Part shown: positions 11,294-11,501 of the stretch, in pieces
Layout of the letters: each line of letters begins with the position of its first letter
Position numbering within the stretch: position 1 is the stretch's first letter
Assembly: GCA_027718005.1 (NCBI GenBank)
Contig: JALLOP010000040.1
Location: 1 to 11,501, forward strand
Length of the DNA stretch: 11,501 bases
Direction: 5' to 3'
DNA from: Patescibacteria group bacterium AH-259-L07
GTDB lineage: Bacteria > Patescibacteriota > Patescibacteriia > UBA2591 > UBA6264
Notes under the pieces: model-generated
Seen by the model: the letters and a program-made list of their open reading frames with translations, nothing else
What the model was told of the DNA's origin: nothing
Databases searched by the model: none
Position numbers and translations under genes: made by a program

Positions 11294-11501
11294 TTATTTT
11301 TCAGACAATTCTTTTATTCTTTCCCATATTTTTTTATTTGATTCAAGCTTTGATTCTAGTTTTTTGTCGTGAGGTTTATGGAATAAACCTTTTTCTAGTT
11401 CTGCGTGCATGAGTAAGAGGCCTTGGAGAAAAGCGGTTTCTCCTACCAATATGTGTATTACCTCACTATGTTTTTGTCTTTGCTGTTCAAGTATAGAGAT
11501 G
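11294..11501 (-). CDS. C-terminal part of an unidentified reverse-strand protein
   Basis: The window edge cuts this gene; 68 codons and the TAA stop (11294-11296) are visible. The reading frame is open throughout and gives a helical, charged C-terminus: LEQQRQKHSEVIHILVGE, TAFLQGLLLMHAELEKG, LFHKPHDKKLESKLES and NKKIWERIKELSEK. There are heptad-like Leu/Glu/Lys patterns consistent with a coiled-coil or helical bundle. I do not recognise it. The bidirectional terminator just beyond the stop supports it as a real gene end. Confidence 0.6.
   Translation of the reverse strand, partial: ISILEQQRQKHSEVIHILVGETAFLQGLLLMHAELEKGLFHKPHDKKLESKLESNKKIWERIKELSEK

Noticed and set aside
1..11501. Alternative genetic code (TGA read as Gly or Trp, as in some Patescibacteria)
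   Set aside because: Several genes end cleanly at TGA, and conserved Gly and Trp positions in FtsE, RtcB and archease use normal codons; no in-frame TGA lies in a conserved domain.

Overview
The window looks like a piece of a Patescibacteria (Candidate Phyla Radiation, probably Parcubacteria-type) chromosome. The reasons are AT-rich DNA, very small intergenic-repeat-punctuated transcription units, archease and RtcB side by side, a NIF3-like protein, a free-standing EF-Tu-domain-2-like protein, several short lineage-type hypotheticals, and a dense population of short palindromic repeats (including the CTGCCTG/CAGGCAG palindrome and the repeat that encodes NPVRN / ISNGVKK peptides, both of which I recall from annotated Patescibacteria proteins). 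The standard code fits: TGA ends several genes and there are no in-frame TGA codons in the conserved domains, so this is not a recoding lineage. The phylum call is an inference from content, not a placement.

Layout. 1-383: structured intergenic DNA, a promoter, tRNA-Thr(CGU) and a TAGCTTGTAG foldback. 383-1066: ftsE, the ATPase of the FtsEX divisome regulator, without ftsX after it. 1067-1276: a hairpin, a tiny ORF split by one stop codon, and an AT-rich promoter region. 1277-2759: an AbiEi-like/Fic fusion gene broken by a frameshift plus an apparent deletion just before the catalytic Fic motif. 2841-4703: the archease-rtcB RNA ligase operon. 4704-5565: a tandem repeat, a foldback repeat carrying a consensus extended -10, a small translation-factor-like gene, and a run of hairpins that ends in a 178-nt structured element. 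5566-6879: a small two-helix membrane protein and a NIF3-family gene, separated exactly by a 147-bp inverted-repeat element that supplies the last base of one stop codon and the first two bases of the next start codon.

6880-7055 holds three hairpins in series between convergent genes. 7056-8898 carries two reverse-strand hypotheticals, each with its own SD sequence and terminator; the first has a textbook promoter and a structured leader. 8941-9546 is a HAD-family phosphatase-like gene whose 3' end runs into a second copy of the structured element. 9694-10431 (reverse) is a P-loop kinase-like gene whose translation start is embedded in a repeated palindrome. 10630-11250 is a nucleoside-deoxyribosyltransferase-like gene with an internal duplication, expressed divergently from the kinase gene from back-to-back promoters. 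The right edge cuts a reverse-strand gene.

Functionally the clearest unit is RNA repair/tRNA ligation (archease + RtcB). The right half holds small nucleotide/phosphate-handling genes in single-gene units with their own promoters and terminators. The most unusual content is not in the genes but between them: a two-copy multi-hairpin element with compensatory base changes, a precise MITE-like insertion between two genes, and a repeat-built alternative RNA fold around a ribosome binding site.
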